Position numbers and translations under genes: made by a program
Source of the DNA: Micropterix aruncella
Lineage: Eukaryota > Arthropoda > Insecta > Lepidoptera > Micropterigidae
Direction: 5' to 3'
DNA: 64,000 nucleotides
Assembly: GCA_944548615.1 (NCBI GenBank)
Contig: OX155974.1
Span: forward strand, 310,001 to 374,000
Notes under the pieces: generated by a model
Told to the model about the DNA's origin: nothing
Seen by the model: the letters and a program-made list of their open reading frames with translations, nothing else
The model's database searches: none
Part shown: positions 33,020 to 45,931 of the stretch, in pieces
Layout: the number at the start of each line of letters is the position of its first letter
How positions within the stretch are numbered: the stretch's first letter is position 1

Positions 33020-34047
33020 GTATTAATGAACAGTTTCGGTGACATGACATTCCATAATATTACGGACCTCGTTTCGTCGTCTAATAACTACTTGGATGGT
33101 CTTAGATGGTCATCTACTGGATCTACATCTAATTGGATGGTCATCATCATACTTGGTGTATTAGTAGAAAGAGTAGAACCTACGTTTTAAAAAAAAATAT
33201 TATATTGCAACAGTAATGTGAGAATAGTAGGTAAGACTAAATATAACTTAGAGACCGATGTCTCAATACCGTCTTCTAAGAGGCGTGTTGTACTCATACT
33301 AATATTTCTGCTCCTTTACTGATTCTATCATGTGACATCGACGTTTAAATTATTCAGCTTGAAAAATAAGAGTTAGTCGTGCCTCCGTTAAATAATCATT
33401 ACTTTTGAATACTATTGAGACAGGTAGGTACGAACAATTTGTGGTTTAAGCTATACGAAATGTAAGACAAAACATAACCTCAAAATGTATCTAGAAGTAC
33501 ATTTTGAGTCTCTGAAAACGAATTCTCTAGATCCGCTTTGATTAGTTTGGGTAATTTTTGTAGCAAAGAATATGAATAGGTAACGAGAATTAATGACAAA
33601 ATGAACGCGATTTATAGACTCTTTCAGCAACTAGTCAGAGTGCACAACCGATTGGTGTCGCCGAACGGTGCGCAAACCGTCCAGTAGCGTCGGGCCATGC
33701 AATCCCACCATGGGTCCACAAGCTGTGAGACCTGAGACACGAGAGTCTTACCCGTGATAGCCTTTCGCACGTGGAGGCTTCTGAATAGGAGCTAAATCGT
33801 GAGTTGAACTGATCAGGGAAAATAAGGATTTTATGGCCCAAGCTGCGCGAAACCATTCGCTTCCCAATATAATCAATTAGACCTTGATTAAAAGCCATTC
33901 GTTATCAATTTTATTATAGACGACCAAATAAATTGCTATTAGTTTCGCCGTCAATGCCTTCTGTGCCACCTGCATTTCACCGACGCAGAAGGGTTGCCAG
34001 CATGTACTATGGAGTTGAGCAATCTAATATGCAATTCAATGACGCTA

Positions 34048-34319
34048 CATAGTGGTTAGGACGCCTGATCTTACATTGTAAGGTCCCGGGTTCGAATCCC
34101 CGCTGGGTCACCATTTTCCTTTGGGATAAAATTAACGGAATTGCATTCTCAATTTTGTCGATTGAATGCAATAACAAGACATTTACTTACATACATACAG
34201 TTATTCGCACACATACATATGCACATGTAATAGTAGGGTTGGTTGTAAGAGATTGTCATATGACAGTAAACCCGCCCTTTGTGATTTTACGATAAAGAGT
34301 AGAAACGAACAAACAAACA
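34048..34319 (+). mobile_element. tRNA-derived SINE (copy B)
   Basis: Paralog of the 5188-5469 SINE. The first 12 bases of the head (cggcccggtggc) are deleted. The B box GGTTCGAATCC and the AAAC tail are kept. Confidence 0.85.
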
Positions 34320-34826
34320 ATTATATTATTAAGATTCAAATCGTTCCTTCGGAAATACGATTGTTCAAATTGCAGTAATAAATCGCATGCGATAGTTCAT
34401 GTTTCGTTTCTTGAAAATCAAACTCTAATTGGCAACTGAAACGTCTAATATAATGTTACGTTTCGAGGTGCTAAATAGCAAATTCAACGTTGTAATTCGT
34501 GATTTCCTGTTAAATTATTTGAAAATGACGTTCAAGAAAGACTTAAAGCTGCTCGCAAAGCCCTATTACTAGGTGAATATCCTGTCGAGTCTCTCGTATT
34601 TGAAGGTGAAGCGAGTATCGGCATAATATCTCATCAACAAACCAATCCTACCATCACTGATCATATACCAACCATACCTAACTAGACAACTACAACGGGC
34701 AAACCCGTCACCTCAGGCAGTTTTAGCGATTAGTTGTTCTGTCTCCCTGAAGTGAGCGCAGAAGACTTGGACAAAACAGTCCGCCGTCAAGCTCCGCCAC
34801 ATGCCCACAAGAGGCCAACGCCTTAA

Positions 34827-36400
34827 CCGCGAGATAGCCAGGAGTGTTACCCAGCAAGCTTACACTCACTCCCTTACTTCCAATTGCGACCAGATTACTC
34901 CAGTCTCTCGATTCGTTCCGAGTTCGAGGTCGCTTGCACGGTCCTTTCCCTTAAGAAGCGGTGAAACGGTGTGTACCGAATCTATCGTGGACCACGGCAT
35001 CCTTTGCCCGGCTGTTCCCCAGGACCGGGTAGCCGATGGTCGTTTCAAGAGCAGTCGCCGTAAGGTCCGCAACCACCTCCGCTCTATAGGAAACAGCCCA
35101 AGTAACATTTGAGGTTCTAAAAAGGTTTTGAGCAGGTTCTAGAACCTTTCGAGGACAACGCGAGAATCTGGACAACTCGTCATGACAACGTTAAAATAAC
35201 CTTATTAAACCGTTCTGTAGCCTAAAAGGGCCCGACCTACAGAACCTCCGCATAACGTTTTGGCCTTAAGATTTCAGGAGCAATTAGCAAATCCCAAAAA
35301 CTTATTATGACCTTCTCAGAACCTGTAAGGCCTTGCAAAGACTACTCAGGACTAACGTACAAGCCTTGAATTAGCCCGGATTTGAAATAATCTTGTTAGC
35401 TAGATTCAAGCTTTGAAAAATTTCATAAAAGATTACGAAAATACAAAGTACGTCTCCTTGGGCTTTTTAAAGTTAGTTTAGGTTTGCTTTGGTTCTGAAT
35501 ATAGTTTGCACTTTATTCTACCATTGTGAAAGAGTCACAACCCCGGTCTAAAAAAGACTGTCATTGAGCTCCCCGCTGATACTATATATACTTATATACG
35601 CATAGATATTTCAATACAATAATATGATAAAAATATAAACATAATATAAATATATAAATCATATATACATATATACACACGATCATTCATATCATCTCTA
35701 TCATTCACTCTCTCCCTTACAAACTTAACCTTTCGGAAGTCACAATTCAACTCATCCTGGAGTCATCATCTAAGCAAACACCTACTTCAATCTCACAAAC
35801 AAACTGATGCTGATTACAACACTTTGCCCCTTTTAACAGATACTCACTGAATATTCACGCCGACAACAAATATAGAGCATAAAACCAAGTAAATGTAGAT
35901 TTCAACCCTTTGCCCGTCAATCAGACATTCTCTTGACTATTTTTTTTATAACACAATACCTACAGTTCTAGCTTTTCTCTTATTTAAAATGATATAGATA
36001 TCTTTATCTTGGTGAAATTACTAACTGTATTGTTAAATAATTAAATTTCGGTCATTTATATATTTTATAATGTAGATGGATTTTAAGGAAAGAGTTGGGA
36101 TTTCTCCCGGGGGAGGGGATTGAGTGCAGCCACCATTTACCACCCCTCGCTGCTCCTTACCACAACCGTGAGTGATGACGCAAATATTTTAGGATTTCTG
36201 GAACATGATGAGTAGATAATTTGTGATACCCTTTTAGGGTTAGCTCGTTCCGAAGATGATACATTTACGTATCGAAGATTTCTCGTTCCGAAGATGTTTA
36301 CCGAAGAAAGCGTAATCCATAACGTTGATTGAGTTTCTGTTGATTGTTGGTCATTCGACGTGAAGATTATCGATGCTACTCTGATCAAACGATAGAGTCA
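34827..36400. other. Intergenic, no gene seen
   Basis: 35100-35400 has several ggttct/agaacc inverted words. 35580-35720 is AT-rich with short ata repeats. No domain or exon is supported. Confidence 0.6.
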
Positions 36401-36424
36401 AGTTCACACTATACCGTTGTTTTC

Positions 36425-36605
36425 CCACGTTGTGTTGCAGAGGTCTCGTCTACTCTGTACAACCCTAAACCACGTTGCATTTGCAGAGGTCTCGTCAACT
36501 CTGTACAAAAGCCTAAACAGGGACATCGTTGCAGGATGAGGTCTCGTCAACTCAATCCACCACAGGCAACAAGTACCACCCGCCTAGGTCTCATCAACTA
36601 AGCGC
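36425..36605 (+). repeat. Degenerate tandem repeat (aggtctcgtcaactctgtacaa)
   Basis: Four diverged copies of a ~45-55 bp unit, with the shared word ggtctcgtcaact at about 36442, 36487, 36540 and 36585. Confidence 0.7.
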
Positions 36606-38390
36606 CAGCACCTGCAACCTGTGCACTACGGTGAATACAGCTAAATTTCGTTATAACCTTTGTAAACCTCGTAGTTGTTGGTATAGTGTTAAAGATGACA
36701 ATTCCGTTCTTTCAAATGCAGCACTTCCAATCTCCATCGTATAACAACCTCCTTCTCAACCATTTCCACTCAATAGATACAACTTATTTCATTCGCTGTA
36801 CTAGTTTTTACTTATTTATGTTGAATATTTTCATTTCATTGTGAAAGGACTAAGATAGTCCGTGCGCCATCACATTAAAAAAATAAACAAATTAGCATGT
36901 AGCTAAAAATCTAATTTGAATTTACTTGAATGTGGGATTCATAAAGTCTATAATAAAATTGATTCTATATTAGGATTCTGGATGTTTTAATGGAGGAGAT
37001 ATAGGAGGAAGTTTTTAGGAATTTGAAGTTACAAAACATCTATCAATTATTAAAAAAATATACAAATCTATTTTTCTTATAATTCCCTTACAATCAGACC
37101 TTTTTTTTTTTATTATTTAATGTTATTATTTATTGTTAGAAGAAAATGTAATTTAAAGTATATTTCCGTTTCATATTTTATTGAAGATCGCGTTTGTGTA
37201 TCGACCATTCCAAACTTTCCCGTTCCTTCCCGAAGAGCGAACGCGACTCAGTCCCAGTCTCGAAAAAAAATGAACGAGTTGAAATCTACATTTTCCCAAT
37301 ACAGCCAATCCAATTCACCAAAAGCAGGACCAAAATCATGAATATTCAGAGAGCAGTCCTTCTCAATGTCCTTTTGTAATACAATCCTTCTAAAATTATT
37401 TATTTTAAATTTGTTTTATGAAATTCGGACGTAAACCAGTTTCGACCTCAGAAGAATGAATCTATGGAATCCTATACTTTTCTACACTCATTCATCCACT
37501 CATCCAATATCGAAATCAATCTCAAATAAACAAATAACTAAAGCATAATTCCTTTCCTTAAAAAAATATATCTAAAACTATAGCTATGCATACATATATA
37601 CATATATAAATATTCTAATTGATTGCCTAATAGTCATATTCGTTCTAGTATTTATAAAAAAAACTATCTAACCAAATCCAAACTTAACAAAATAAGATAT
37701 CATTTTCATATTATTCTGGCAGCGCCAGTACCTCGTTTTACCGTTGTCATCGCTTCCGATCTCTCCGCTCTATCAAATTGTCAACTTACGAAAACCGACC
37801 AATGAAGCGCCAGCGAGCCCTGCCAGCCACAACGACACGTCAGGGGTAGCGCAACGGATCACTTTTCTTCCAGTGGTGGACAACCAATAGTACAACCACT
37901 CATGCAAACCCATAATCGATCCGCTTTGCTTGAATCGAGAAGAAAAGCAAACAGCCTCCAATTAATCGTATCTTTGATATTGTCCAGTCATTCCCAGAGC
38001 GAAACAATAGAAAAAAAATACTCAGTCTCACCTGCCATTCTCTCATTCCAGAAAAGACAAGTCAAACTTGCGAATTTGATACGAAATTGTGATACTCAAG
38101 ATTAAAACAATGACAAAGCCAACTAGCTAAAATTTCACATCAAAATCCATACCTCATACTATAAAACATTCCTTGTATACCCAACAAAATACACATCTCC
38201 ACTATCATCTTCTCATAGCCACACACACACTCAGCCATAATACACTCACACATAAAATATATACACACATATATACATACACACATATCTATATATATAC
38301 ATATATTTACTCATATATAACATATATACATAAAAATAAATATACTCATAAATATCTTCGCTTACTACATACAAATAAGATATAAAATAC
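36606..38390. other. AT-rich region with weak microsatellites
   Basis: No coding domain is seen. A (CA/TA)-rich stretch occupies 38215-38340. Confidence 0.6.
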
Positions 38391-38439
38391 AACTTCACCA
38401 CCGTTCCAACATATTTAAATACTACCTTTCCACCCTACA

Positions 38440-38760
38440 ACTTGTATCAAAGCCAAATTCATGCACAGCCCTTTTATAACAAACAAATCCAAACTAGTTA
38501 CAAAAAATACTCCACCACCATTCTAACATATCAATATATAAACCCACCACCATTTAATATGTAAAAAAAGCCCCGTCTCATGCACAGCCCATTTAACATC
38601 AAAACAACCCAAAACTAGTTACAAAAAAAATACTCCACCACCATTCTAACATATCTAAATATAAACACATCACCATCTAATATATATATTACAAAGCCCA
38701 TGTCATGCACAAGCTCTTTTTATGACAAAACAATTTTAAAACTAATTATAAAAATTACTT
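38440..38760. repeat. ~120-bp tandem repeat, three copies
   Basis: The words catgcacagccc (38460, 38579 and, diverged, 38704) and tactccaccaccattctaacat recur with a spacing of about 119-125 bp. Confidence 0.75.
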
Positions 38761-39409
38761 TTAATTCCAATATTTTTCTTTCAAATATTGATCAAATTGT
38801 AATTCATCCACATAAATACATCTGCCACTCTTAATTCTCAGATTATAATATTATATTGCCAACAGTATTCAAAGAATCCTATTTTATAGTCTATAATTAT
38901 CAAATTCTTTTGTTTTAATTCTCTTAGAGTTTCATTGACATTATCACACAAAAAAACATCTCTGTATTATTTCCATTGAACATGGTCTCCCGCAAAAAAA
39001 AATCAAAACAACTCACCAATCTAGTTCGCCACTGGAGTCGCCTAACAACCTATTCCTATTCCTCTTAATGAATTCTAATATTTTACCATAATATGTTTTA
39101 TAAATACATATAAATTAATTCCTTATATGATATTATGTGTTTATATTCGCTATCAACTTTTCGATTATATATCCTTCCATGTGTAGATATAAGATTTATC
39201 AATCCCTCTACTATTTTATATATATGTTTATTTAGGCCTTTCTAAATTTTCCAATTTTTATAAATTTTTACGTATCTTTTATAACGCATTCCACTGTCTT
39301 ATTTTTAACTTTCTTTAGTCCAAAATTTAATATAATCATTATTATTTTATTACTGTCGAATTAACTGAAGATCATATGACACTACTACTAGATTATCATT
39401 TGGATACAT
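38761..39409. other. AT-rich, no gene seen
   Basis: Low-complexity sequence leading into the satellite. Confidence 0.6.
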
Positions 39410-40735
39410 AGTTCAAAGAAATCGGCTAATTTTCTTGTAATTTTGCGGCTTTCCGAGCTTCTTGTAATTTTGCAACTTTACGAGTATTTTTAGATTTTAT
39501 CTGTTTTATTATTTTACAACGTTTTGCAAAGAATTCGGCTAATTTTCTTGTAATTTTTTCGGCTTTCAGAGTATCGTTAGATTTTATTTGTCTTATTATT
39601 TTACAACGTTTCTCAAAGAAATCGACTAATTTTCTTGTAATCTTGCGGTTTTCCGAGCTTCTTGTAATTTTGCAACTTTACGAGTATATTTAGATTTTAT
39701 TTGTTTTATTATTTTACTACGTTTTTTTTCAAAGAAATCGACTAATTTTCTTGTAATATTGCGATTTTACGAGTATTTTTAGATTTTATCTGTTTTATTA
39801 TTTTACAGCGTTTTGTAAAGAAATCGACCAACATTCTTGTAATTTTGCGATTTTACGAGTATTTTTAGATTTTATCTGTTTTATTAATTTACAACGTTTT
39901 GTAAAGAAATCGACCAACATTCTTGTAATTTCGCGATTTTACGAGTATTTTTAGATTTTATCTGTTTTATTAATTTACAACGTTTCTCAACGAAACCGAC
40001 TAATTTCCTTGTAATTTTGCGATTTTACGAGTATTTTTAGATTTTATCTGTTTTATTAATTTACAACGTTTCTCAACGAAACCGACTAATTTCCTTGTAA
40101 TTTTGCGATTTTACGGGTATTTTTAGATTTTATTTGTTTTATTGTTTTTACAACGTTTCTCAACGAAACCGACTAATTTTCTTGTAATCTTGCGGTTTTC
40201 CGAGCTTCTTGTAATTTTGCAACTTTACGAGTATATTTAGATTTTATTTGTTTTATTATTTTACAACGTTTTTCAAAGAAATAGGCTAATTTTCTTGTAA
40301 TTTTGCGATTTTACGAGTATTTTTAGATTTTATCTGTTTTATTAATTTACAACGTTTTTCAATGAAATCGACTAATTTTCTTGTAATATTGCGATTTTAC
40401 GAGTATTTTTAGATTTTTTTTCTGTTTTATTATTTTACATCGTTTTGTAAAGAAATCGTCCAATATTCTTGTAATTTTGCGATTTTACGAGTATTTTTAG
40501 ATTTTATCTGTTTTATTAATTTACAACGTTTTGTAAAGAAATCGACCAACATTCTTGCAATTTTGCGATTTTACGAGTATTTTTAGATTTTATCTGTTTT
40601 ATTAATTTACAACGTTTCTCAAAGAAACCGACTAATTTCCTTGTAATCTTGCGGTTTTCCGAGCTTCTTGTAATTTTGCAACTTTACAAGTATTTTTAGA
40701 TTTTTTTCTGTTTTATTATTTTATGAATTTACAAG
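39410..40735. repeat. Satellite block 1 (~86 bp unit)
   Basis: About 15 units contain tacgagtatttttagatttt and acaacgttt. Spacings of tagatttt are 86-89 bp, with an occasional longer unit of about 113 bp carrying an extra gcggttttccgagcttcttg segment. It is AT-rich and without ORFs. Confidence 0.9.
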
Positions 40736-40899
40736 TTCAATCCTTTGGGTAAACGATCACCGTCCAAGTTAGTCTCGACATTTTTTATCGACTTGGTCAG
40801 GAACCCAATCACCTTCCAGATCAAACTCCTAAAACTTCTATCAAAATATTTTTTTTTTTTTTTTAAATTTACATTTTATATTTGTGTTTTTTTTTTTTT

Positions 40900-41620
40900 T
40901 GAAACTGAATATATCATGACGAATTATATCGTTTTTTAGAATTTCAAGGATGTTGGTTGACTATTTAGTATTTTATGGTCTGTTTTGGAAACTGAATATA
41001 TTATGACGAATTATATCGTTTTTTAGAATTTCAAGGGTATTGGTTGACTACTTAGTATTTTATGGTCTGTTTTTGAAAACTGAATATATTAAGACGAATT
41101 ATATCGTTTTTTAGAATTTCAAGGGTATTGGTTGACTACTTAGTATTTTATGGTCTGTTTTTGGAAACTGAATATATTATGACGAATTATATCGTTTTTT
41201 TTTAGAATTTCAAGGCTGTCGGTTGACTACTTAGTATTTTATGGTCTGTTTTTGGAAACTGAATATATTAAGACGAATTATATCGTTTTTTAGAATTTCA
41301 AGGCTGTCGGTTGACTACTTAGTATTTTATGGTCTGTTTTTGGAAACTGAATATATTAAGACGAATTATATCGTTTTTTAGAATTTCAAGGCTGTCGATT
41401 GACTACTTAGTATTTTATGGTCTGTTTTTGGAAACTGAATATATTAAGACGAATTATATCGTTTTTAGAATTTCAAGGCTGTTGATTGACTACTTAGTAT
41501 TTTATGGTCTGTTTTAGGAAACTGAATATATTAAGACGAATTATATCGTTTTTTAGAATTTCAAGGCTGTCGATTGACTACTTAGTATTTTATGGTCTGT
41601 TTTTGGAAACTGAATATATT
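40900..41620. repeat. Satellite block 2 (~87 bp unit)
   Basis: About eight near-identical units contain gaatttcaaggctgt, gactacttagtattttatgg and gacgaattatatcg. The period is about 87 bp. Confidence 0.92.
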
Positions 41621-42310
41621 TTGGTGAATTACATTGATTTCTAGAATTTCAAAGCTGTTTGTTGATTACTTCGTTTTTTATGGCTGATCTTTGAAAATAA
41701 ATATATTTTGGAGAACTACATTGATTTCTAGAATTTCAAAGCTGTTTGTGGATTACTTCGTTTTTTATGGCCGATCTTTGAAAATAAATATATTTTGGTG
41801 AACTACATTGATTTCTAGAATTTCAAAGCTGTTTGTGGATTACTTCGTTTTTTATGGCCGATCTTTGAAAATAAATATATTTTGGTGAACTACATTGATT
41901 TCTAGAATTTCAAAGCTGTTTGTTGATTACTTCGTTTTTTTTATGGCCGATCTTTGAAAATAAATATATTTTGGTGAACTACATTGATTTCTAGAATTTC
42001 AAAGCTGTTTGTGGATTACTTCGTTTTTTATGGCCGATCTTTGAAAATAAATATATTTTGGTGAACTACATTGATTTCTAGAATTTCAAAGCTGTTTGTG
42101 GATTACTTCGTTTTTTTTATGGCCGATCTTTGAAAATAAATATATTTTGGTGAACTACATTGATTTCTAGCATTTCAAAGCTGTTTGTGGATTACTTCGT
42201 TTTTTTATGGCCGATCTTTGAAAATAAATATATTTTGGTGAACTACATTGATTTCTAGAATTTCAAAGCTGTTTGTTGATTACTTCGTTTTTTATGGCCG
42301 ATCTTTGAAA
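41621..42310. repeat. Satellite block 3 (~87 bp unit)
   Basis: About eight units contain ttctagaatttcaaagctg, gattacttcgttttttatgg and aaaataaatatattttggtg. It is clearly related to block 2 but distinct and homogeneous. Confidence 0.92.
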
Positions 42311-42890
42311 ATTGGAATTATATTAATGAATTATATCGTTTTTTAAGAAAATCACGATTATTGATTGATTATATCATTTTTTATGGCCTATCTTCGAGAA
42401 TTGGAATTATATTAATGAATTATATCGTTTTTTAGAAGATCACGATTATTGATTGATTATATCATTTTTTATGGCCTATCTTCGAGAATTGGAATTATAT
42501 TAATGAATTATATCGTTTTTTAGAAGATCACGATTATTGATTGATTATATCATTTTTTATGGCCTATCTTCGAGAATTGGAATTATATTAATGAATTATA
42601 TCGTTTTTTAGAAGATCACGATTATTGATTGATTATATCATTTTTTTATGGCCTATTTTCGAGAATAGGGTATATTTTAATGAATTCCGTCGGTTTTTTT
42701 AGAAAACCATTAAAGTTGATTGATTATTTCATTTTTTTATGGCCTGTCCTCAAGAATTCGATATATTTTAAAGAATTCAGTCGGTTTTTAGGAAACCATT
42801 AATTTTGATTGATTATTTCAATTTTTATATTTTGTCTTTGCAACTGAATATATTCTGGCGTAATACGACGTTTTCTAGAAAAGCATTAAT
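42311..42890. repeat. Satellite block 4 (~87 bp unit), decaying to the right
   Basis: About four clean units contain ttggaattatattaatgaat, gaagatcacgattattgatt and atggcctatcttcgaga. They are followed by two or three increasingly diverged units up to about 42890. Confidence 0.9.
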
Positions 42891-42999
42891 TTTGAAGTGT
42901 TTTATTATTTTTCTTAAAAATCCTAATAGGATTCGTTTTATTTTTATGAAATTTACTTTATTGTTTATTTTTTTATTTTACTCAACACATTTTAGTTTA

Positions 43000-43500
43000 T
43001 CAATCGAAAAACTGATCTCCCCGATGTCCGAACCGAAAAGGAATTCCCTGTATTATATTATTTAAATTTTGAAATCTACAAACTGTTTTATTCACTGACT
43101 CTAAATACTTGCAAATAGAATAATACTTCTTCAGCCAACTCGTCGGAGAGCAGCTCGCGTTTCCGTAGGTTAAAAAAATACTCCGAATTATTTCACTCAT
43201 CGAACGGTCGATAAATGACTCTGCTGGCTGTGATCCCTCGGAGGATGAGTCATCTTCATTGCCCAGTGAGTCTTGAATCCTCTTGAGTTGGTCCCGGAGT
43301 CCTGTCCGTCTTGATCCTCTTGAGCTGGCCCGGAATCCTCTTCGAAATGCCACGAATCCCCCTGTGCAACGCCTTAAATAGGCTTTCCCCCTCCATGACT
43401 CCTTAACCCTTCCACTCACTAAATTTCGTCTTTTAGCCAATCAAATAACGCCACACCTCCAATTTCCTAGTAATTAGAAGCTTTGGTGGGGTTCGTTTTT
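43000..43500 (-). other. ORF region with LTR-like signals
   Basis: A 146-codon open frame (43000-43440, no ATG at its start) has no recognised domain. On the same strand there is a TATA-like TATTTAAG at about 43380, then AATAAA at about 43090, roughly 290 bp downstream. That spacing resembles R/U5 of a solo LTR. No clean TG..CA ends or target duplication are found. Weak call. Confidence 0.25.
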
Positions 43501-43835
43501 ATGTCACATTGCATTTTTATGAGTGTCAACAAAAACCTGTCACTTTGTCAATTAATTTATTGCCTTCTAGAATTTTCTTGTATGGAGTTTGCTCGGGATT
43601 CGATGAGTCATCAGACGATTATCATCTGCACCTGGCATCTTGCTTTATTTATTGCCCCCTTTTAATCCCACAGAACCGAACTCTGTCATTTCTGGTAATT
43701 TCTTTCTCCAACCACATCTAGTAGTTATAATTAGATATACTCATTTCATACGCCCCTTCATGTTTGTTTCTCACTCTCCTCATACTTTATCTTCCCCTCT
43801 TACGATTGAATGCAGGTGTCGCAATTTCTGGTATG

Positions 43836-44183
43836 CTACGCCCCCAGCTGTTTAAAACCATCTGGATCATTAATTTTTTCCCGTGTCCACATTTTTCCTT
43901 TATTGGTGTCTTTTATCTGTATGGCGGCAATTTCATAGTTCAATGATATCGCACCCCTGCACTTAATTGTGCCACTGATTGTTATCTTTCTATAAGGACC
44001 GCATTGTAATTGAAAAGCAATGAAATTCTCATCTGTGTTTCGTATCCTATCAACCTCTGAAACGCCAATACCACCGATCGGTGGTTTTCTGTTGTGATGA
44101 TTTGCAGACAGCCGATCTTCGTATTTATGCAAACTTGCAACTTTTATGTTTTTAAAAGTTTTCTTCATTGAATAAGACACCAT
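43836..44183 (-). CDS. Hypothetical small ORF
   Basis: A 115-codon open frame on the minus strand starts MVSYSMKKTFKNIKVASL and includes KPPIGGIGVSEVDRI and QCGPYRKITISG. It is basic at the N-terminus. The codon pattern looks protein-like but I recognise no family, and no neighbouring exon supports it. It could be a fragment of a transposon accessory protein. Confidence 0.3.
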   Translation of the reverse strand: MVSYSMKKTFKNIKVASLHKYEDRLSANHHNRKPPIGGIGVSEVDRIRNTDENFIAFQLQCGPYRKITISGTIKCRGAISLNYEIAAIQIKDTNKGKMWTREKINDPDGFKQLGA

Positions 44184-44189
44184 TATATA

Positions 44190-45380
44190 TTAGTATGTGC
44201 ACACTAACACCCCCTCACAACAGACTGTCAAGAGTTGAAAACATGCCGTAATGAATTTCATTCTCATGGCTGGTTTTCTAAGGGTTAATATCCGAATGTC
44301 ATATATTGTTAAAGATATCAATTACATAAAATCAGTGGTCAGATGACATTTGTTGAGTTTTTCTTGACCCCAGTATGGAACATTACAATCGCCCAAATAA
44401 AATTTATGAAATTTTCTCACGTAGTCTGGAAATTTTAGAATTTAATTTCATAATAGGTAATTCCCCTATATTATGACTCTGGAAATTCTACTGATTTTAT
44501 TAATGATACAAGGGTATATCATCTCAGATAATGTTCCCATTGCCATCGTCTCTCCTCCCATCTTATTTATTACATGGTCAATCCTTTGATCTCTTATGTT
44601 TGTTGGATACCATGACCGATTTGTTCTTTGTTTTCCTTCATGTATCAATCTTATACTTCCATCTTCCTCCGTATCAGTTCTTATTTCTTCGTGTCCCATC
44701 ACTTCAATTCCTTTTGCTTTATTTACAAGTCTTACTCGCCCTCTTCGATTTCTTTTATATTCATAAAACTCATTTTTGTTTAAATTTACCGTGTAAGCTG
44801 TTTTAATTTATTGACCCCTTTATTCTATTTAGATTTGAATGATAGATACACTTTCTTACTCGGTTCAAACATCAAGAGAAACTCTCAGTTTCCCCAATAT
44901 ATTATTATTATATTTTTTTTTATAATGAAGTGTATTTCTTTCTCATATATACATATTGTTATTTATCTGTTAATCTATTCAATCCATCCATTCATTCATC
45001 ACCAATCAATACAACAGTAAAATCAAGGTGTTGAGAAGAAAAATTAATAAAGATATCACTGCAACTATACCTTTAGAGTGACATCCATAAAACTAGATGT
45101 CTTATAATAATAAACAATCAATAGCTTGCAATTCTAACAGACGAAGGTAAAAAAAATATCGGAACTCAATGTCTTTGAGTGTATCTCATTTAAGCGCCGC
45201 AAAGCACGCGCCAACATATCCAACTTAGCAAGGTTAGTGTGCGAGAACGGTTCCGCAAAATGTGGTGCGATCAAGCACGAAGACAACCACCCAGTATGAA
45301 AGATTCACCCTGGCCAGCAAACCAAAGTTACCAGTTCTACTATAAACTAGTCTAAAACCTCAAGACATGGTAAACACTTC
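44190..45380. other. Intergenic, no gene seen
   Basis: AT-rich. The short ORFs lack domains. Confidence 0.55.
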
Positions 45381-45399
45381 TCTTCTCAGACAAAGAGAA

Positions 45400-45931
45400 T
45401 TACGGCCAACCCTGTCTATGATAAATGCAGTCAGATACAAAAATGGACATTATCCGTTCCGCTTGAAGGAAAAATCTCAAAAGAACATTTCTGTACCCTT
45501 TCCAGCTTGAGAGTATAAATATTCCCATGCGAATTCCAAACGGCCGTACTCGTTTCCATGCGACTTCTAACAATCGCATATAATGATTGTAATACAACGG
45601 GCACATAATCCGAATATCAATGAAGTGTTTGGATTAATATATCATAAACCCTGGAAGCTTGTAAGAAGTTGTAGATAATTATCTAAAGTGTTACTTGAAG
45701 TTTAACTTGGAGTCAAAGAAAAATCTACAAGTCCTTGACTTTAGTAACTCCAAGAAGCTCACATTCAGCGATGGAGTAATCATACATCAGATGAGTAGAT
45801 GATCTTTTGTATGTTATCACTGAATATTTATTAATATTTAAGTGAATGTTACAAATTTGACTCCATGCATGAACTTCAAAAATGTTCATAAACTCATTCA
45901 TACAGATACCAACATACATACATACATACAC
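45400..45931 (-). pseudogene. LINE reverse transcriptase remnant
   Basis: On the minus strand, 45725-45931 reads LNINKYSVITYKRSS and then VTKVKDL, the region after the palm of LINE RTs. 45400-45600, in shifted frames, retains pieces resembling the following VRSxxExxxxVW and LERVQK segments. Several stops and frame changes separate them. It is older than the LINE at 31684-33019. Confidence 0.65.

Larger units (their letters stand above)
30841..34826. repeat. Segmental duplication, copy B
   Basis: Direct-orientation paralog of 1-5992. It preserves the empty sites of the copy-A pogo (TA at 33475-33476) and of the copy-A 290-bp insert, and carries its own LINE insertion. It starts right after the zinc-finger gene, so an intact paralog of that gene might precede copy A outside the window. 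Confidence 0.9.

Noticed and set aside
34801..35175. Overlapping ORFs after duplication copy B
   Set aside because: Both strands open, no domain, no splice or promoter support.
39410..42890. CRISPR array
   Set aside because: Units are contiguous ~87-bp satellites without spacers, in eukaryotic DNA.
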